Positions 10,101 through 20,633 are shown, counted from the first letter of the stretch. The stretch is DNA of 64,000 nt from a bacterium (GCA_020444065.1 JAHLLQ010000002.1:682001-746000); one strand, 5' to 3'. The notes: generated by a model from the sequence alone, not told the origin. Made by a program: numbers and translations.

Positions 10101-11783
10101 TTGCCCGGCCATAAGGTCAACGACGTGATCGCCCGCGTGCGTTACTCGACGCCGGGTGTGGGTCTGATCTCGCCGCCTCCGCATCACGACATTTACTCGA
10201 TCGAAGATCTCGCGCAACTGATTCACGATCTGAAGAATGTGAATCCGAATGCGCGCATTTCCGTGAAGCTCGTTTCAGAAGTCGGCGTAGGCACCGTCGC
10301 CGCCGGCGTCGCAAAGGGCAAGGCCGACCACATTCTGATCAGTGGTGACGGTGGCGGGACGGGCGCCTCTCCTTTGACGTCGATCAAGCACGCCGGCGTG
10401 CCGTGGGAACTTGGTCTCGCTGAGACGCAGCAGGTTCTCGTGATCAACGGATTGCGCGGTCGCGTTCGCCTGCAGTGCGACGGCGGAATGCGCACCGGCC
10501 GCGATGCCGCAATCGCATTCCTGCTCGGAGCGGAAGAGGTTGGTTACTCCACCGCACCGCTGATCGCGAGCGGTTGTATCATGATGCGTGCGTGCCATCT
10601 GAACACTTGCCCCGTCGGCATCGCGACGCAGGACCCTGTGTTGCGCAAGAAATTCGCAGGTGCCCCCGAGCACGTCATCAACTTCTTCTTCTTCGTCGCC
10701 GAGGAAGTGCGCGAGATCATGGCGCGCATCGGCTTCCGCACCGTTGACGAAATGGTCGGCCGCGTCGATCGCCTCGTCTACGATCCGCCGCAGGATCATT
10801 GGAAGGCCCGTGGGCTTGACCTTTCGCAGATGCTTCATGTGCCGACGCCAGATCCGGAAGCCCCATCCGTGCTTTGCACGGAGGTCCAGGACCATGGTCT
10901 CGATTACGCGCTCGACAACAAGTTGATAGAAATCGCGAAACCGGCGATCGAGAACGGCGTGAAGGTCGAAGCGGATCTAGAGATTCGCAATATCAATCGC
11001 ACCGTCGGCACGATGTTGTCCGGCCTGATCGCGCGGGCACACGGGAACGATGGCCTCGCGGACGACACGATCAACTTCCGCCTGCGGGGCAGTGCCGGCC
11101 AGAGCTTCGGCGCCTTCCTTTCGCGCGGCATTACGCTGAATCTTGTCGGTGACGCAAACGACTACCTTGGCAAGGGGCTGAGTGGTGGGCGCATCATCGT
11201 CTATCCGCCGGAGAACGCGGCGTATGTCCCCGAGAAGAACATCATCGCGGGCAATGTCATCTGCTACGGCGCAACTTCTGGAGAGGTCTATCTGCGCGGC
11301 GTTGTTGGCGAGCGATTCTGCGTTCGTAACAGCGGTGCGATCGCCGTCGTCGAAGGCGTTGGCGATCACGGCTGCGAATACATGACTGGCGGCCGTGTGT
11401 TGGTGCTCGGAACCACCGGGCGCAACTTCGCAGCGGGCATGAGCGGCGGCATCGCCTACGTCTACGATCCGCACGACCAGTTCCGTATTCGCTGTAACAC
11501 GGAAATGGTCGATCTGGAAAGCCCCGAGGAAGCCGAGGACATCGCAACGATTCGCCGCTTGCTGGAGAATCACGTGCGATACACCGATAGCACGGTGGGG
11601 GGGCGCATTCTGGCTGATTGGGAAAACAAGAGTGCGAAGTTCGTCAAGGTCATGCCGCGCGATTACAAGCGCGTGCTCCTCGAGCGGCGCGCCGCCGTGG
11701 AAAAGCAGGCGAATGCCATAGATGGCAGCAACGGAGCCGCAGCGCCATCTGCACAGCAACTCGGCACGCCGAGCCGCAACTAA
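7167..11783 (+). CDS. gltB: Glutamate synthase, large subunit
   Basis: Converts glutamine plus 2-oxoglutarate to two glutamates, with electrons delivered by GltD. The start at ATG 7167 follows a good SD and places the catalytic Cys of the class II amidotransferase at residue 27 ([10 protein letters not shown]), so a 26-residue propeptide would be removed, as is normal for GltB. The amidase domain comes first, then the central domain, then the FMN synthase domain ([19 protein letters not shown]; 3Fe-4S cysteines in [13 protein letters not shown]) and the C-terminal GXGXG beta-helix ([12 protein letters not shown]). 1538 residues, full length. The gltD gene follows 47 bases later. Confidence 0.97.
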   Translation: MAEGQMNWTRKARKQGLYDPQHDHDACGVGFVCHIKGQPSHEIVQQAFEVLENLDHRGAKGCDPCSGDGAGMLVSMPDLFFRRELDEKQGIRLPPKGEYAVAMMFLPPGDRARIQHENLFEKVVNDYDMYIMGWRDVPVNSECLGRLSSAGEPCMRQAFVGMRNNFFNRNDFERRLYLVRQYVENQSEQLEMPGFEYFYISTFSTNRIVYKGMLTTEQLKDYFPDLSDPDFCSHLALVHSRFSTNTFPEWRLAHPYRYLAHNGEINALRGNRNWMRARRGALKSKVFGAELDKMFPIITESGSDSATLDNALQFLVLNGRSLPHAILMLIPEAWDKHQLMDPELKAFYEYHACLMEPWDGPAAVAFTNGEMIGAVLDRNGLRPARYVETHDDLVVMASEVGVLPIREERIKRKWRLEPGRIFLVNTAEGRIVDDAEIKSDMINRRPWRRWLDQNLVTLESLPAPEHVHQPDHDTLVRRQQAFGYTQEDLRMLITPMAEHGKEALGSMGTDTPLACLSDRPQLLYRYFKQLFAQVTNPPLDAIREELVTSLVTYFGREGNLLEETPKHCRLLRLQTPILSNYDLEKVRRIESPHFKAATIPMLFNVNEDGEGLIRALEELKAAASSAIADGACILVLSDRGVDENHAPIPSLLATAAVHHHLIREGTRTQAGLVIESGEAREMQHFCLLIGYGASAVNPYVAFETIAELHQEGALHEGLSFEEACENYIKAVNSGLLKVASKMGISTIQSYRGAQIFEAIGLNSTLVDEYFTGTASRIQGIGLDVIAEEALLRHRRAFPPIRVEGEYLDSGGEYKWRRDGQYHQWNPDTISRLQHAVRTSSHATYREFAELVNDETRRHCTIRGLLRFREEDSIPLADVEPAKEIVKRFVTGAMSFGSISKEAHENLAIAMNRLEGKSNTGEGGEDPARFTPDADGSLRRSAIKQVASGRFGVTAEYLVNADEIQIKMAQGAKPGEGGQLPGHKVNDVIARVRYSTPGVGLISPPPHHDIYSIEDLAQLIHDLKNVNPNARISVKLVSEVGVGTVAAGVAKGKADHILISGDGGGTGASPLTSIKHAGVPWELGLAETQQVLVINGLRGRVRLQCDGGMRTGRDAAIAFLLGAEEVGYSTAPLIASGCIMMRACHLNTCPVGIATQDPVLRKKFAGAPEHVINFFFFVAEEVREIMARIGFRTVDEMVGRVDRLVYDPPQDHWKARGLDLSQMLHVPTPDPEAPSVLCTEVQDHGLDYALDNKLIEIAKPAIENGVKVEADLEIRNINRTVGTMLSGLIARAHGNDGLADDTINFRLRGSAGQSFGAFLSRGITLNLVGDANDYLGKGLSGGRIIVYPPENAAYVPEKNIIAGNVICYGATSGEVYLRGVVGERFCVRNSGAIAVVEGVGDHGCEYMTGGRVLVLGTTGRNFAAGMSGGIAYVYDPHDQFRIRCNTEMVDLESPEEAEDIATIRRLLENHVRYTDSTVGGRILADWENKSAKFVKVMPRDYKRVLLERRAAVEKQANAIDGSNGAAAPSAQQLGTPSRN

Positions 11784-11830
11784 TCAGGACTACGAACACT
11801 CGCCAACTCGAACGACGGAGAGAGCAAGAC

Positions 11831-13273
<1,443 letters not shown>

Positions 13274-13296
13274 CCCACTGATACGGAAGAAACGAA

Positions 13297-13331
13297 AACC
13301 GCCCGGACCAATCATCGGTCCGGGCGGTTCT
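13297..13331. terminator. Bidirectional terminator between gltD and the lamin-tail gene
   Basis: A perfect 13-bp stem (AACCGCCCGGACC / GGTCCGGGCGGTT) has a 7-base loop. The minus-strand reading gives a good U tract (TTTTCG), so it probably ends both convergent transcripts. Confidence 0.85.
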
Positions 13332-13354
13332 CATTCGGGGCAATCAACTCTGGA

Positions 13355-14479
13355 TCAGAAGTTGTACCGCTGCCATTCATCGACGTTGGTGAAGTTTGCG
13401 GGCAGCGCCGTCCAGACGGGGCCGTGCGGCGTCTCGAAGCCTTCGACGTCCACGTCGGTGACGAAGTAGCCGCGCGACTCGCCTTCAACGTACGGGGTCG
13501 GATCCGTCCAGGTGTAGGTGTTGCCGCGGAACGCATCGCCCTTGGCGGGGATCAGACCGGAAAGCGAATCGCCGGTCCGGTAGTTGCCGCCGGGGCCCAG
13601 CTTTGCCGCGTAGACCTTGAAGCCCACGTTGTCCATTTCCGCTGCCGTCTGCCAGGTCATCTCGACGCCCTGGCCGGGCTCCATCGAGGTGATCTCAAAG
13701 CTCAGCATGTCGACCAGGAGCGGGCCATTCTGCAGCGAATCGATGTAGGTTGTGTTGTCGCCACCATTGGCTGCGCCTGGTGTACATGTCTGTATATCAG
13801 ACCAATTGTTCGGATCCTGTGCCAGCGACGGATCGACCAGCAACTGCATGCACTTGCCGTTTCCGAACGTGCCGCCGACGTTCTGCACCGAGGCGTTCGT
13901 CGCAAACGCGCCGAGGGAGCCACCACCATAGTGGGCGGCGAACCCATCCGGCGAAACGGATGTAGTTGAATAGGGAGGGGTGGTAGTGGTATTCAGCGTG
14001 CGGTCAACCCAGACAACGTCCTTGCTTTCCCCGTCCATCGTATTCGCGGTGAGGGGGTTGATATAGGTCGTGTTGCTGGTCTGGATCAGCAGTTCCCAGT
14101 CGTTGTTGCCGCTCCAGGGATTATACGTCAGATCCTCGGTCGGGATGGCCGTTGTTCCGCCAATTACGATCAGAGTTCCGGCCTCGAAGTGGGTCGCGAT
14201 CAGATCCATGTTCTGGAACTGATAGATGGCGTTCTTCGCGGTCGTTGTTGCGAGAGAGTCGCCAAAGGCATAATTCCCTAGTTCCGCAGCCGTCATGCGC
14301 TCCAGAAGCAGGATTTCCACGTATTCCGTGTCCGCGAGTGTGCCGTTGTCACGATTGAACTCATTCGGAATGACCTTGAAAGATTGGGCAGACGCTGCTG
14401 CGGGCAGAAGGGCGCAAATGCAAAGCGCCGCAGCTGCTCCAATGAGCGTTGCCCGAGTCGTAATCGTCGTCTCCCTCAT
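13355..14479 (-). CDS. Secreted lamin-tail-domain / FN3-like protein, copy A
   Basis: A 374-residue exported protein with a clear Sec signal peptide cleaved after about residue 31 (PAAASAQ). The N-terminal half resembles a lamin-tail domain (VIPNEFNRDNG, TEYVEILLLE, LIVIGG). The C-terminal part is an FN3-like module with the MTWQTAAEMDNVGFKVY pattern common in extracellular bacterial proteins. There is no catalytic motif; a structural, adhesive or cell-surface role is plausible. An AAGGGG ribosome binding site precedes the ATG by 9 bases. It is a tandem duplicate of the gene at 14880-16007, with residues 142-292 encoded by an identical DNA tract. Confidence 0.8.
   Translation of the reverse strand: MRETTITTRATLIGAAAALCICALLPAAASAQSFKVIPNEFNRDNGTLADTEYVEILLLERMTAAELGNYAFGDSLATTTAKNAIYQFQNMDLIATHFEAGTLIVIGGTTAIPTEDLTYNPWSGNNDWELLIQTSNTTYINPLTANTMDGESKDVVWVDRTLNTTTTPPYSTTSVSPDGFAAHYGGGSLGAFATNASVQNVGGTFGNGKCMQLLVDPSLAQDPNNWSDIQTCTPGAANGGDNTTYIDSLQNGPLLVDMLSFEITSMEPGQGVEMTWQTAAEMDNVGFKVYAAKLGPGGNYRTGDSLSGLIPAKGDAFRGNTYTWTDPTPYVEGESRGYFVTDVDVEGFETPHGPVWTALPANFTNVDEWQRYNF
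13605..14055. repeat. 451-bp identical tract, copy A
   Basis: Compared base by base with 15133-15583 (offset 1528), I see no difference over 451 bases, silent sites included. Both sides show immediate mismatches (13604 T against G; 14056 G against A, giving Pro or Ser at residue 142). Confidence 0.85.
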
Positions 14480-14879
14480 TGTATCGATCCCCTTCAGTTA
14501 TAGTGTACGGTCCCCGGATACCTTGTGCATGGTCTTCTTCCCAGTAGACGCATGCGCCGCTGACCGCCGTCTGACTTCCGCTACATTCGTCCGTAACAGA
14601 TTGGACAACCCCGACCGGGAATATCCTTCTTCTCGTTTACCGGGCACGTACCTCCAGGATCCGGAATTTCTCTCACCCGGAAAAGGGCCCAGCAGTCTTT
14701 CGTGTGCCATTTCTGTCACTTATGGGGTCAGGCTATGCGGGTCGGCCCACCAATGCAACGGCATTTTTGAAACCTTGAGTCATCTGGCAAGTATGTTTAT
14801 ATTATGCGTATAATATAGAACAAGCCCGAGCCGGAAGCGGCTCGGGCTTGGGGAAGTCGTTTTGGGAGGGGCAGGCGGA
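14480..14879. other. Intergenic region between the two lamin-tail genes (400 bases)
   Basis: Holds the terminator of copy B (14812-14850) and presumably the promoter of copy A on the minus strand; ACTATAAC about 20 bases before its start codon (near 14500) is a reasonable -10 element. An AT-rich palindrome of 20 bases (TATATTATGC/GTATAATATA, 14798-14817, 9 of 10 pairs) adjoins the terminator. Short ORFs here show no protein-like features. Confidence 0.5.
14812..14850 (-). terminator. Terminator of lamin-tail gene copy B
   Basis: A perfect 12-bp stem (CAAGCCCGAGCC / GGCTCGGGCTTG, 14821-14850) with loop GGAAGC, just downstream of the copy B stop codon. The following minus-strand bases are AU-rich (TTCTATATTAT). 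Confidence 0.75.
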
Positions 14880-16007
14880 TTAGAATCCGTACTCGCGCCA
14901 CTCGTTGACGGAGGAGTTGTTGGTTGTCGGGACGACCGTCCAGACCGGGCCGTGCGGGGTCTCGAAGCCCTCGATGTCCACGTCGGTCACGAAGTAGCCG
15001 CGGGACTCGCCCTCGGAGTAAGGGGTCGGATCTGTCCAGGTGTAGGTGTTGCCGCGGAAGGCATCGCCCTTGGCGGGGATCAGGCCGGAAAGCGATTCGC
15101 CGGTGCGGTAGTTGCCACCCGGGCCTTCCTTGGCCGCGTAGACCTTGAAGCCCACGTTGTCCATTTCCGCTGCCGTCTGCCAGGTCATCTCGACGCCCTG
15201 GCCGGGCTCCATCGAGGTGATCTCAAAGCTCAGCATGTCGACCAGGAGCGGGCCATTCTGCAGCGAATCGATGTAGGTTGTGTTGTCGCCACCATTGGCT
15301 GCGCCTGGTGTACATGTCTGTATATCAGACCAATTGTTCGGATCCTGTGCCAGCGACGGATCGACCAGCAACTGCATGCACTTGCCGTTTCCGAACGTGC
15401 CGCCGACGTTCTGCACCGAGGCGTTCGTCGCAAACGCGCCGAGGGAGCCACCACCATAGTGGGCGGCGAACCCATCCGGCGAAACGGATGTAGTTGAATA
15501 GGGAGGGGTGGTAGTGGTATTCAGCGTGCGGTCAACCCAGACAACGTCCTTGCTTTCCCCGTCCATCGTATTCGCGGTGAGGGAGTTGATATAGGTCGTG
15601 TTGCTGGTTTGGATCAGCAGTTCCCAGTCGTTGTTGCCGCTCCAGGGGTTATACGTCAGGTCCTCGGTCGGGATCGCCGTTGTTCCGCCAATTACGATCA
15701 GGGTTCCTGCCTCGAAGTGCGTCGCGATCAGATCCATGTTCTGGAACTGGTATATGGCGTTCTTCGCGGTCGTTGCTGCGATAGAGTCGCCGAAAGCGTA
15801 ATTCCCGAGTTCTGCAGCCGTCATGCGCTCCAGAAGCAGGATTTCAACGTATTCCGTATCCGCCAGTGTTCCGTTGTCGCGATTGAACTCGTTCGGAATC
15901 ACCTTGTAGGTCTGGGCAGACGCCGCGGTGGGCAGGAGGGCGCAAATGCCAAGCGCCGCCGCTGCTCCGATGAGCGTTGCCCGAGTGCTAATCGTCTTCT
16001 CCATCAT
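14880..16007 (-). CDS. Secreted lamin-tail-domain / FN3-like protein, copy B
   Basis: A 375-residue paralogue of the neighbouring copy A with the same order: signal peptide (PTAASAQ), lamin-tail-like domain, linker, FN3-like module. The proteins are nearly identical through the middle and differ mainly in the signal peptide and the last 90 residues (for example a WTVVPTTNNSSVNEW ending against WTALPANFTNVDEW). The same AAGGGGATCGATACA leader precedes both start codons, so the upstream translation signals were duplicated too. Each copy has its own terminator and is probably transcribed separately. Function unknown. Confidence 0.8.
   Translation of the reverse strand: MMEKTISTRATLIGAAAALGICALLPTAASAQTYKVIPNEFNRDNGTLADTEYVEILLLERMTAAELGNYAFGDSIAATTAKNAIYQFQNMDLIATHFEAGTLIVIGGTTAIPTEDLTYNPWSGNNDWELLIQTSNTTYINSLTANTMDGESKDVVWVDRTLNTTTTPPYSTTSVSPDGFAAHYGGGSLGAFATNASVQNVGGTFGNGKCMQLLVDPSLAQDPNNWSDIQTCTPGAANGGDNTTYIDSLQNGPLLVDMLSFEITSMEPGQGVEMTWQTAAEMDNVGFKVYAAKEGPGGNYRTGESLSGLIPAKGDAFRGNTYTWTDPTPYSEGESRGYFVTDVDIEGFETPHGPVWTVVPTTNNSSVNEWREYGF
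15133..15583. repeat. 451-bp identical tract, copy B
   Basis: Partner of 13605-14055. Identical by eye over its whole length, while the parts of the two genes outside the tract differ at several percent of bases or more. Confidence 0.85.
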
Positions 16008-16468
16008 TGTATCGATCCCCTTAGAATATTGTCAGTGAGCACTGCGTCCTTTGAACCGCATCGGTCCCTTCCCAAAGACCGGTGCAGGCCGCAGACCTCA
16101 CCAAATGGTCACTGCGATATGCCTTGGCAGCAAGGGAGCGACAAGTATGCCAAGCCGATGCCGCCAGAAATCTACAGTTGCTAGGTTAGCGTTAGAATTG
16201 TGAGGGCCGCCCTTTCTCACTGTCAACACCATACGCATATTAAGCCAGAAAGAATATTGCTGAGACTCTTCAGGCTTGGAGCTGGCACCAGCCCTGTTCT
16301 CCCCTGTTGACGCCGCATTTTGGCGGGGGCACACAAGAAACACGGATGACGTAACCTATCCTTACATTCCACTTTCCGGTCTATGGGAGTGAATGCTTCG
16401 GCCGCGACCGCGTATAGTCTCCAGCGGGCGGAGCATCCGCCACAGTATGTCGACTAAAGGAGAAATTC
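16008..16468. other. Intergenic region between divergent secreted-protein genes (461 bases)
   Basis: No supported gene; the short ORFs lack domain features and ribosome binding sites. The right end holds a possible promoter and 5' hairpin for the gene at 16469 (listed separately) and an AAAGGAG ribosome binding site at about 16457. The left end holds the copy B leader. Confidence 0.5.
16413..16441 (+). promoter_or_regulatory. Possible -10 element and 5'-end hairpin of the DUF3352-like gene
   Basis: TATAGT at 16413 is a good -10 hexamer. A compact hairpin (GGCGGA, GCA, TCCGCC; 16427-16441) begins about 8 bases downstream, so it would form at the very 5' end of the transcript. The -35 match is poor (TGAATG), so this is tentative. 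Confidence 0.35.
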
Positions 16469-18202
16469 ATGTTCGCATATCGTAAATGCCTGACTGTACT
16501 GGCTTTACTTGTTTTGATGGTTCCATTCGCGGTACGGGCCCAGTCCGTCGCTGCCCCCCAGTATGTTCCAGCCAACTTTGACGCAATGATCAGCATCAAT
16601 GATGCAAACGGCATGTGGAAGTCGATTTCCGCCATGCCGATGCGCGAGAAGGTCGAATCGATCCTCGCCCTGCCTACCATCGCGGACGACGCCGATTTCA
16701 AGCAGTTCAAGCTCGATCTCCAGAAGGCCGAACTTGAGCTCGGTTTTGGCCTGAATCCGGACGATCTGCTGGGTAAAGTCCTCAAGGGCCTCGACCTCTA
16801 CCTGATCCCCGGCGCAGAGGGAGCTGAGCCACAAGTTCTCCTCGCAGCGCGCTTTAATGACGCGGCCAACGCGGGTAAATTGAACGACTACCTGGTCAAT
16901 AAGATCACGGCCCAGATGGGCGGCGAGGCACCCGAGGGGGCCATTCAGTCCAAGAAGATCGGAACGAACCACGTCACCAGCATCCCGATGTACAAGTTGA
17001 ACATGGCCCCGGTCGGCGACGTCCTCCTGATGTCGACCTCTGTTCCGACCATCGAAGGCGCTCTCTCGGGCGGCGGCTCGCTGGACAAGGTCGCTGGCTT
17101 TGCCAAGGCCTACAAGGAAGTCCAGATGAGCAACTCCCAGGTGCTGATCTTCGGCAAGGGCGAGAAGTTGATGAATCTGGTCACTGCCTACGCGCCCCCC
17201 GAGGCTCAGCAGGCCTTGGCGGAACTGAACATGAAGGCCGGCGATTTCTCGGCCACCATGTTGTTCGCTCCCGATCGCATCGAGGCGAACTCCTTCGCCG
17301 TCGTCGAAGACGCGGCAGTACAGAAGCTCGCTGCCACCGCAAAGCCGGGTGAACTCAAGACACTCGACTTCGCCGGGTCCGATGTCCTGCTCGGTTGGTC
17401 GGGCAACATCTTCGAGAGCGACACGGTCAAGGCCATCATCAACGAGCAGCTTGCCAAAGCCCAGAAATCAAACCCGAACGTGCCCACGCTTGAGATGATC
17501 GACGCACAGTCGCAGGGCATGCTCGGCTTCACCGTCAGCGGAGACCTTCTCCCCGCCATCGGCCCGAACGTTGGTGCTTTCCTGAATTCCTTCTCGGTGG
17601 CCAACATGATGGCGCCGGACATCGACCTGGCCTTGGTCGGTCAGATCAACAACGACGAGAAGCTGAATAAGGTCCTCACCGGCCTCGAGAACGTGATTGT
17701 CGCGCAACTGTCTCAGCAGCAGATGGATCCGAATGCTCCCGCCCCCAAGGTTGTCGAAGAGGCCTACAACGGCGCGACGATTCGTGCCCTGAACGCAACC
17801 CCTCCGGGCTCTCCGGTCCAGATGGGCCTCTACAGCGCAAAGGTCGACGGCTATGTCGTCGTCTCGATCACCGAAGCCGGGATTCGTTCCGCGATCGATA
17901 CCAAGAAGGGCCAGAAGGATGGCCTGAACAAGAGCGCGAAGTTCAATCGTGCCAGCGAATACCTGCCCAGCGCTGCCAACCAGATGTCTATCGTCAACCT
18001 CGAAGGCACTGGTAACACGCTCCAGGGCATCGCTCCGATGCTGATGGGTATGATGAGCATGGGCCAGGAAGAGATGCAGATGAGCTTCGCAGTCATCGAT
18101 CTCGTCAAGAGCCTCGGCACAATGTACAGCAGCTCATCGATGGTTGACGGCGGCCAGAAGGGTAAGATGGTCTTCATGGTTCCGCAGGCGGCCGCACAGT
18201 AA
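16469..18202 (+). CDS. Secreted protein, DUF3352-like
   Basis: A 577-residue exported protein with an N-terminal signal peptide (hydrophobic core to residue 24, FAVRAQS) and no later membrane segment. The body alternates short hydrophobic strands and helices and is rich in Met, Ala and Gly. It resembles the large DUF3352-like secreted families of planctomycete-type bacteria (opening FDAMISINDANGMWKS, later DVLLMSTSVPTIEGAL). No catalytic motif is visible. A shorter protein of similar layout lies at 44953-45870 in an ECF sigma operon. AAAGGAG precedes the ATG, and a terminator follows. Function unknown; the family name is a moderate-confidence call. Confidence 0.65.
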   Translation: MFAYRKCLTVLALLVLMVPFAVRAQSVAAPQYVPANFDAMISINDANGMWKSISAMPMREKVESILALPTIADDADFKQFKLDLQKAELELGFGLNPDDLLGKVLKGLDLYLIPGAEGAEPQVLLAARFNDAANAGKLNDYLVNKITAQMGGEAPEGAIQSKKIGTNHVTSIPMYKLNMAPVGDVLLMSTSVPTIEGALSGGGSLDKVAGFAKAYKEVQMSNSQVLIFGKGEKLMNLVTAYAPPEAQQALAELNMKAGDFSATMLFAPDRIEANSFAVVEDAAVQKLAATAKPGELKTLDFAGSDVLLGWSGNIFESDTVKAIINEQLAKAQKSNPNVPTLEMIDAQSQGMLGFTVSGDLLPAIGPNVGAFLNSFSVANMMAPDIDLALVGQINNDEKLNKVLTGLENVIVAQLSQQQMDPNAPAPKVVEEAYNGATIRALNATPPGSPVQMGLYSAKVDGYVVVSITEAGIRSAIDTKKGQKDGLNKSAKFNRASEYLPSAANQMSIVNLEGTGNTLQGIAPMLMGMMSMGQEEMQMSFAVIDLVKSLGTMYSSSSMVDGGQKGKMVFMVPQAAAQ

Positions 18203-18231
18203 TCCTCCAGTATCCAACCTGCAGTTTCCTG

Positions 18232-18262
18232 GGCGCCCGGCGGTATCGTCGGGCGCCTTTAT
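18232..18262 (+). terminator. Terminator of the DUF3352-like gene
   Basis: An 8-bp GC stem (GGCGCCCG / CGGGCGCC, 18232-18239 and 18250-18257) is followed by TTTAT. Confidence 0.7.
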
Positions 18263-18305
18263 CTTGTGCTTCGATTTCGGCGCGATGCCATGTGTTCGGC
18301 GGCCG

Positions 18306-18330
18306 TTTGGGGAGATTTGGCGGTATTTGG
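18306..18330 (+). repeat. Three TTTGG direct repeats at 10-bp spacing upstream of the atp operon
   Basis: TTTGG occurs at 18306, 18316 and 18326, separated by exactly 10 bases, so all would face the same side of the helix. They lie about 75 bases upstream of the putative operon promoter element. A possible activator-binding array; function inferred from spacing only. Confidence 0.35.
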
Positions 18331-18379
18331 CCGTTTCCCGCGGGCACGAGATTCGCTCCCCAGCCGGCCCTCGGGGCAT

Positions 18380-18410
18380 GAGAAAAAAATCACAAACTTT
18401 TCGGTTGAAG
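18380..18410 (+). promoter_or_regulatory. Putative upstream element and -35 of the ATP synthase operon
   Basis: An A-rich element GAGAAAAAAATCACAAACT (18380-18398) is followed 6 bases later by TTGAAG (18405-18410), a good -35. The -10 region (around 18428) is a weak match. The same arrangement, with nearly the same element, lies upstream of pckA at 26292-26321, which supports a functional promoter component such as an UP element or regulator site. Confidence 0.45.
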
Positions 18411-18500
18411 TGTCAGCCCCCGCTCTCCTAGACCTCCGGCCCCGCGCGCTGGGAGGTCGCCAGCGCAACGGATGGAATTTTGTCGCGCCGGGCAAATTGT

Positions 18501-18755
18501 GTGAGCGAAGACAACCGCTGGAGAAAAAACGGCGAGAAGCTGCGCAGGCAGTCCATGGCCCTCGCAATTCCGAGTCTGATACTCGGCGGGCCGCTCGGGG
18601 TCGGAGCCGTCGGCTACTTCATCGGGAAGCACTTTGGAGATTCAGCGACTGGTTTCTTCGTAGGATTTGTCCTCGGATTGATTGTCGCCGTTTGGGAAAG
18701 CGCTAAGATCTTGCGGGCAATGGCCCGGGAAGACGAAACGGATTCCAAGAAGTGA
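18501..18755 (+). CDS. AtpZ/AtpQ-like F1Fo accessory membrane protein
   Basis: A small protein of 84 residues with two hydrophobic helices separated by a short loop (LAIPSLILGGPLGVGAVGY and GFFVGFVLGLIVAVWES), as in the first-gene products (AtpZ-like) of many ATP synthase operons. Members are thought to help assemble the Fo part or the c ring, or to carry magnesium/calcium. The GTG at 18501 is chosen as the start; an upstream TTG at 18480 is possible, and neither has a strong SD. The next gene overlaps its stop by 4 bases. The position at the head of the atp operon is the main support. Confidence 0.7.
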   Translation: MSEDNRWRKNGEKLRRQSMALAIPSLILGGPLGVGAVGYFIGKHFGDSATGFFVGFVLGLIVAVWESAKILRAMAREDETDSKK

Positions 18756-19180
18756 AGAACCGGGCACTACGTTGGTTGTATTGGAAGACGGGTCTGGTCA
18801 GCGCCGCGGTGGCGATGATCACGGCGCTTCAGGTCGATTTCGACTGGGGCTCCCGTTTCGCAATCGCAGCCTTTTTCGGCCTGCTGAACTGGTTTGCTCT
18901 TGGCGCAATCCTCGTCGGCCTGACCGAGAAGAACATCGTCAGCCCGCTCATCTGGCTCTCCATCAAGATCGCGCTGCTCGGCACCCTGGTGTTCGCCGTT
19001 CTCCCGGTGACCGGCCTGCAGGCAACGAGCTTTCTCTGTGGATTCAATATGTTTCTGATCGTGGCCCTGATGGATTGCATCGGCCAGATCATTGTGGATA
19101 GCCGGAAGCAGAATCCGGATGGGCGCCAGATGCCCAAGGACATTCGATCCTTCTTTATGGGAACGGCAACCGATGCCTGA
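18752..19180 (+). CDS. AtpI/AtpR-like ATP synthase subunit I
   Basis: A 142-residue membrane protein with four hydrophobic segments (about residues 12-28, 33-55, 65-86, 90-112), the layout of ATP synthase subunit I proteins that precede atpB and assist c-ring assembly. The GTG start overlaps the previous stop by 4 bases, and the end overlaps atpB by 8 bases, so translation is probably coupled through all three. Sequence conservation in this family is low, so the call rests on topology and position. Confidence 0.65.
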   Translation: MKNRALRWLYWKTGLVSAAVAMITALQVDFDWGSRFAIAAFFGLLNWFALGAILVGLTEKNIVSPLIWLSIKIALLGTLVFAVLPVTGLQATSFLCGFNMFLIVALMDCIGQIIVDSRKQNPDGRQMPKDIRSFFMGTATDA

Positions 19181-20279
19181 ATCGTCACAAGGTGAACACG
19201 AGATTCTGCTGGTTCGCGAGAACGCGAACAGCCACGACGCTTCCGACCCCGTTTCGCACGGCGAAGCGACTCTCGGTCACGTTACGGATGCTGCTCACGA
19301 TGCCACTGCTGCCGTTCACGGTGCGGCCGATGCCGCCCACGGAGCCGAAGCGCACCACGGACGTCACGTCACGCACCCGCCCGAATTGCCGCACTTCGTT
19401 CAGATCTGGTGGGAGGCCGAAGCGCAGCAGATGGAGGCCGAAGGGAAGGATCCCTACGGCAATCCCAAGGACGGTCTGACGGTCGCGCAGACGCTGCACG
19501 TTGGTCGCCTCGAAGAGCCCGCGCCTTTCGTCGATTACGCGCCTTGGGAAAATAATCTCTTCGCCGGAATAGCCGCTCTCATCATCATCGTGGTCGCTTT
19601 CCTTGCTACGGCCCCCTTCCGACGCAGCAAAGACATCGTGATGCGTAAGCCCACGCGTACACAGTCGGCAATGGAAGCACTTGTCGACGGCGTCGACAGT
19701 TTCTGTCAGGGCATTCTTGGTAAGGAAAACGGACGGCGCTACATGCCGTACGTCGCTTCCCTTTTCTTCTTCGTTCTGATGATGAACTTCATGGGTCTGA
19801 TTCCGTTGATGAAGGCCCCGACCGCATCGCTTCTGATTACCGGCAGCCTGGCGCTTTGCACGTTTATCTACTACATGTCCGTCGCGATCTTCCGTTTGGG
19901 GCCGTTGAATTACCTGCACCACCTTGCGGGCAGCCCTCCGACGCCGTTCCACAAGAATCTGATTCCGTGGATCATGGCTCCGTTGATCATGTTCATCGAA
20001 CTGGTCAGCGATTTCTTCGCGAAGCCCGTCAGCCTTGCGCTGCGTCTGTTCGGCAATATCCTCGGCAAGGACATCCTGATGGGTGTTATGCTGGGTCTTG
20101 GCTTCACGATTTCGACGGGGATGTTCGGCAGCGCCGGCGAGTGGTTTGGCGTGCCGCTGACCTTCCCGTTCTACTTCCTGGGACTGCTGCTGTCCGCAAT
20201 CCAGGCACTGATCTTCGCGCTCCTTTCGGCGATCTACATTCTGTTGGTCCTGCCGCACGACGAGGAGCACGAGCACTAA
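19173..20279 (+). CDS. atpB: ATP synthase Fo subunit a
   Basis: The proton-channel subunit that works against the c ring. The core is typical, with the essential Arg in PVSLALRLFGN (Arg291) and the paired C-terminal helices. At 368 residues it is about 100 longer than the E. coli protein. The extra length is an N-terminal segment (residues 1-125) before the first membrane helix, rich in His, Asp, Glu and Ala, with repeats of AAHG/HDA type and a dozen histidines. The C-terminus also ends in HDEEHEH. If topology follows E. coli, the N-terminal extension faces the periplasm. The start overlaps the previous gene. Confidence 0.95.
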   Translation: MPESSQGEHEILLVRENANSHDASDPVSHGEATLGHVTDAAHDATAAVHGAADAAHGAEAHHGRHVTHPPELPHFVQIWWEAEAQQMEAEGKDPYGNPKDGLTVAQTLHVGRLEEPAPFVDYAPWENNLFAGIAALIIIVVAFLATAPFRRSKDIVMRKPTRTQSAMEALVDGVDSFCQGILGKENGRRYMPYVASLFFFVLMMNFMGLIPLMKAPTASLLITGSLALCTFIYYMSVAIFRLGPLNYLHHLAGSPPTPFHKNLIPWIMAPLIMFIELVSDFFAKPVSLALRLFGNILGKDILMGVMLGLGFTISTGMFGSAGEWFGVPLTFPFYFLGLLLSAIQALIFALLSAIYILLVLPHDEEHEH

Positions 20280-20387
20280 CGAAGGGTGGGTGAAACGCCC
20301 ACAAGATACTGGGTAATCCCGATCGCTTGGGCGAACGGTTAACCGAATAGAATTTGGAACCATTTTACCTCATTGGAGGCTTTTTCG

Positions 20388-20633
20388 ATGCTGGAGACAG
20401 TTCAACAAACTCTTGGTATTGCCTATCCCATCGGTTTGGGCATCGCCGCGCTTGGCGCAGGACTTGGCCTGGGCAAGGCCGTCGGCTCCGCTATGGAAGC
20501 CATGGGCCGTCAGCCCGAAGCCATTGGCCGCATTCAGATCGCCATGATCATCGGCGCGGCCTTCATCGAAGCTCTCGCCATCTACGCCCTGGTTGCTCCG
20601 TTCGTCGCCAAGGCCAGCGGGATGTTCAGCTAA
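20388..20633 (+). CDS. atpE: ATP synthase Fo subunit c
   Basis: 81-residue hairpin proteolipid forming the rotor ring. The first helix has the glycine-rich packing motif GAGLGLG, the loop is the conserved GRQPEA, and the second helix carries the ion-binding carboxylate as Glu61 (FIEALAIY). Ligand positions that mark sodium enzymes (Gln in helix 1, Ser-Thr after the Glu) are Leu and Ala-Leu here, so a proton-type ring is inferred. The ATG at 20388 follows GGAGG at 20375. Confidence 0.96.
   Translation: MLETVQQTLGIAYPIGLGIAALGAGLGLGKAVGSAMEAMGRQPEAIGRIQIAMIIGAAFIEALAIYALVAPFVAKASGMFS

Noticed and set aside
14295-14813. 172-codon plus-strand frame over the start of lamin-tail copy A
   Set aside because: It runs antisense to the signal peptide region and through the promoter region; no SD and no protein-like pattern.
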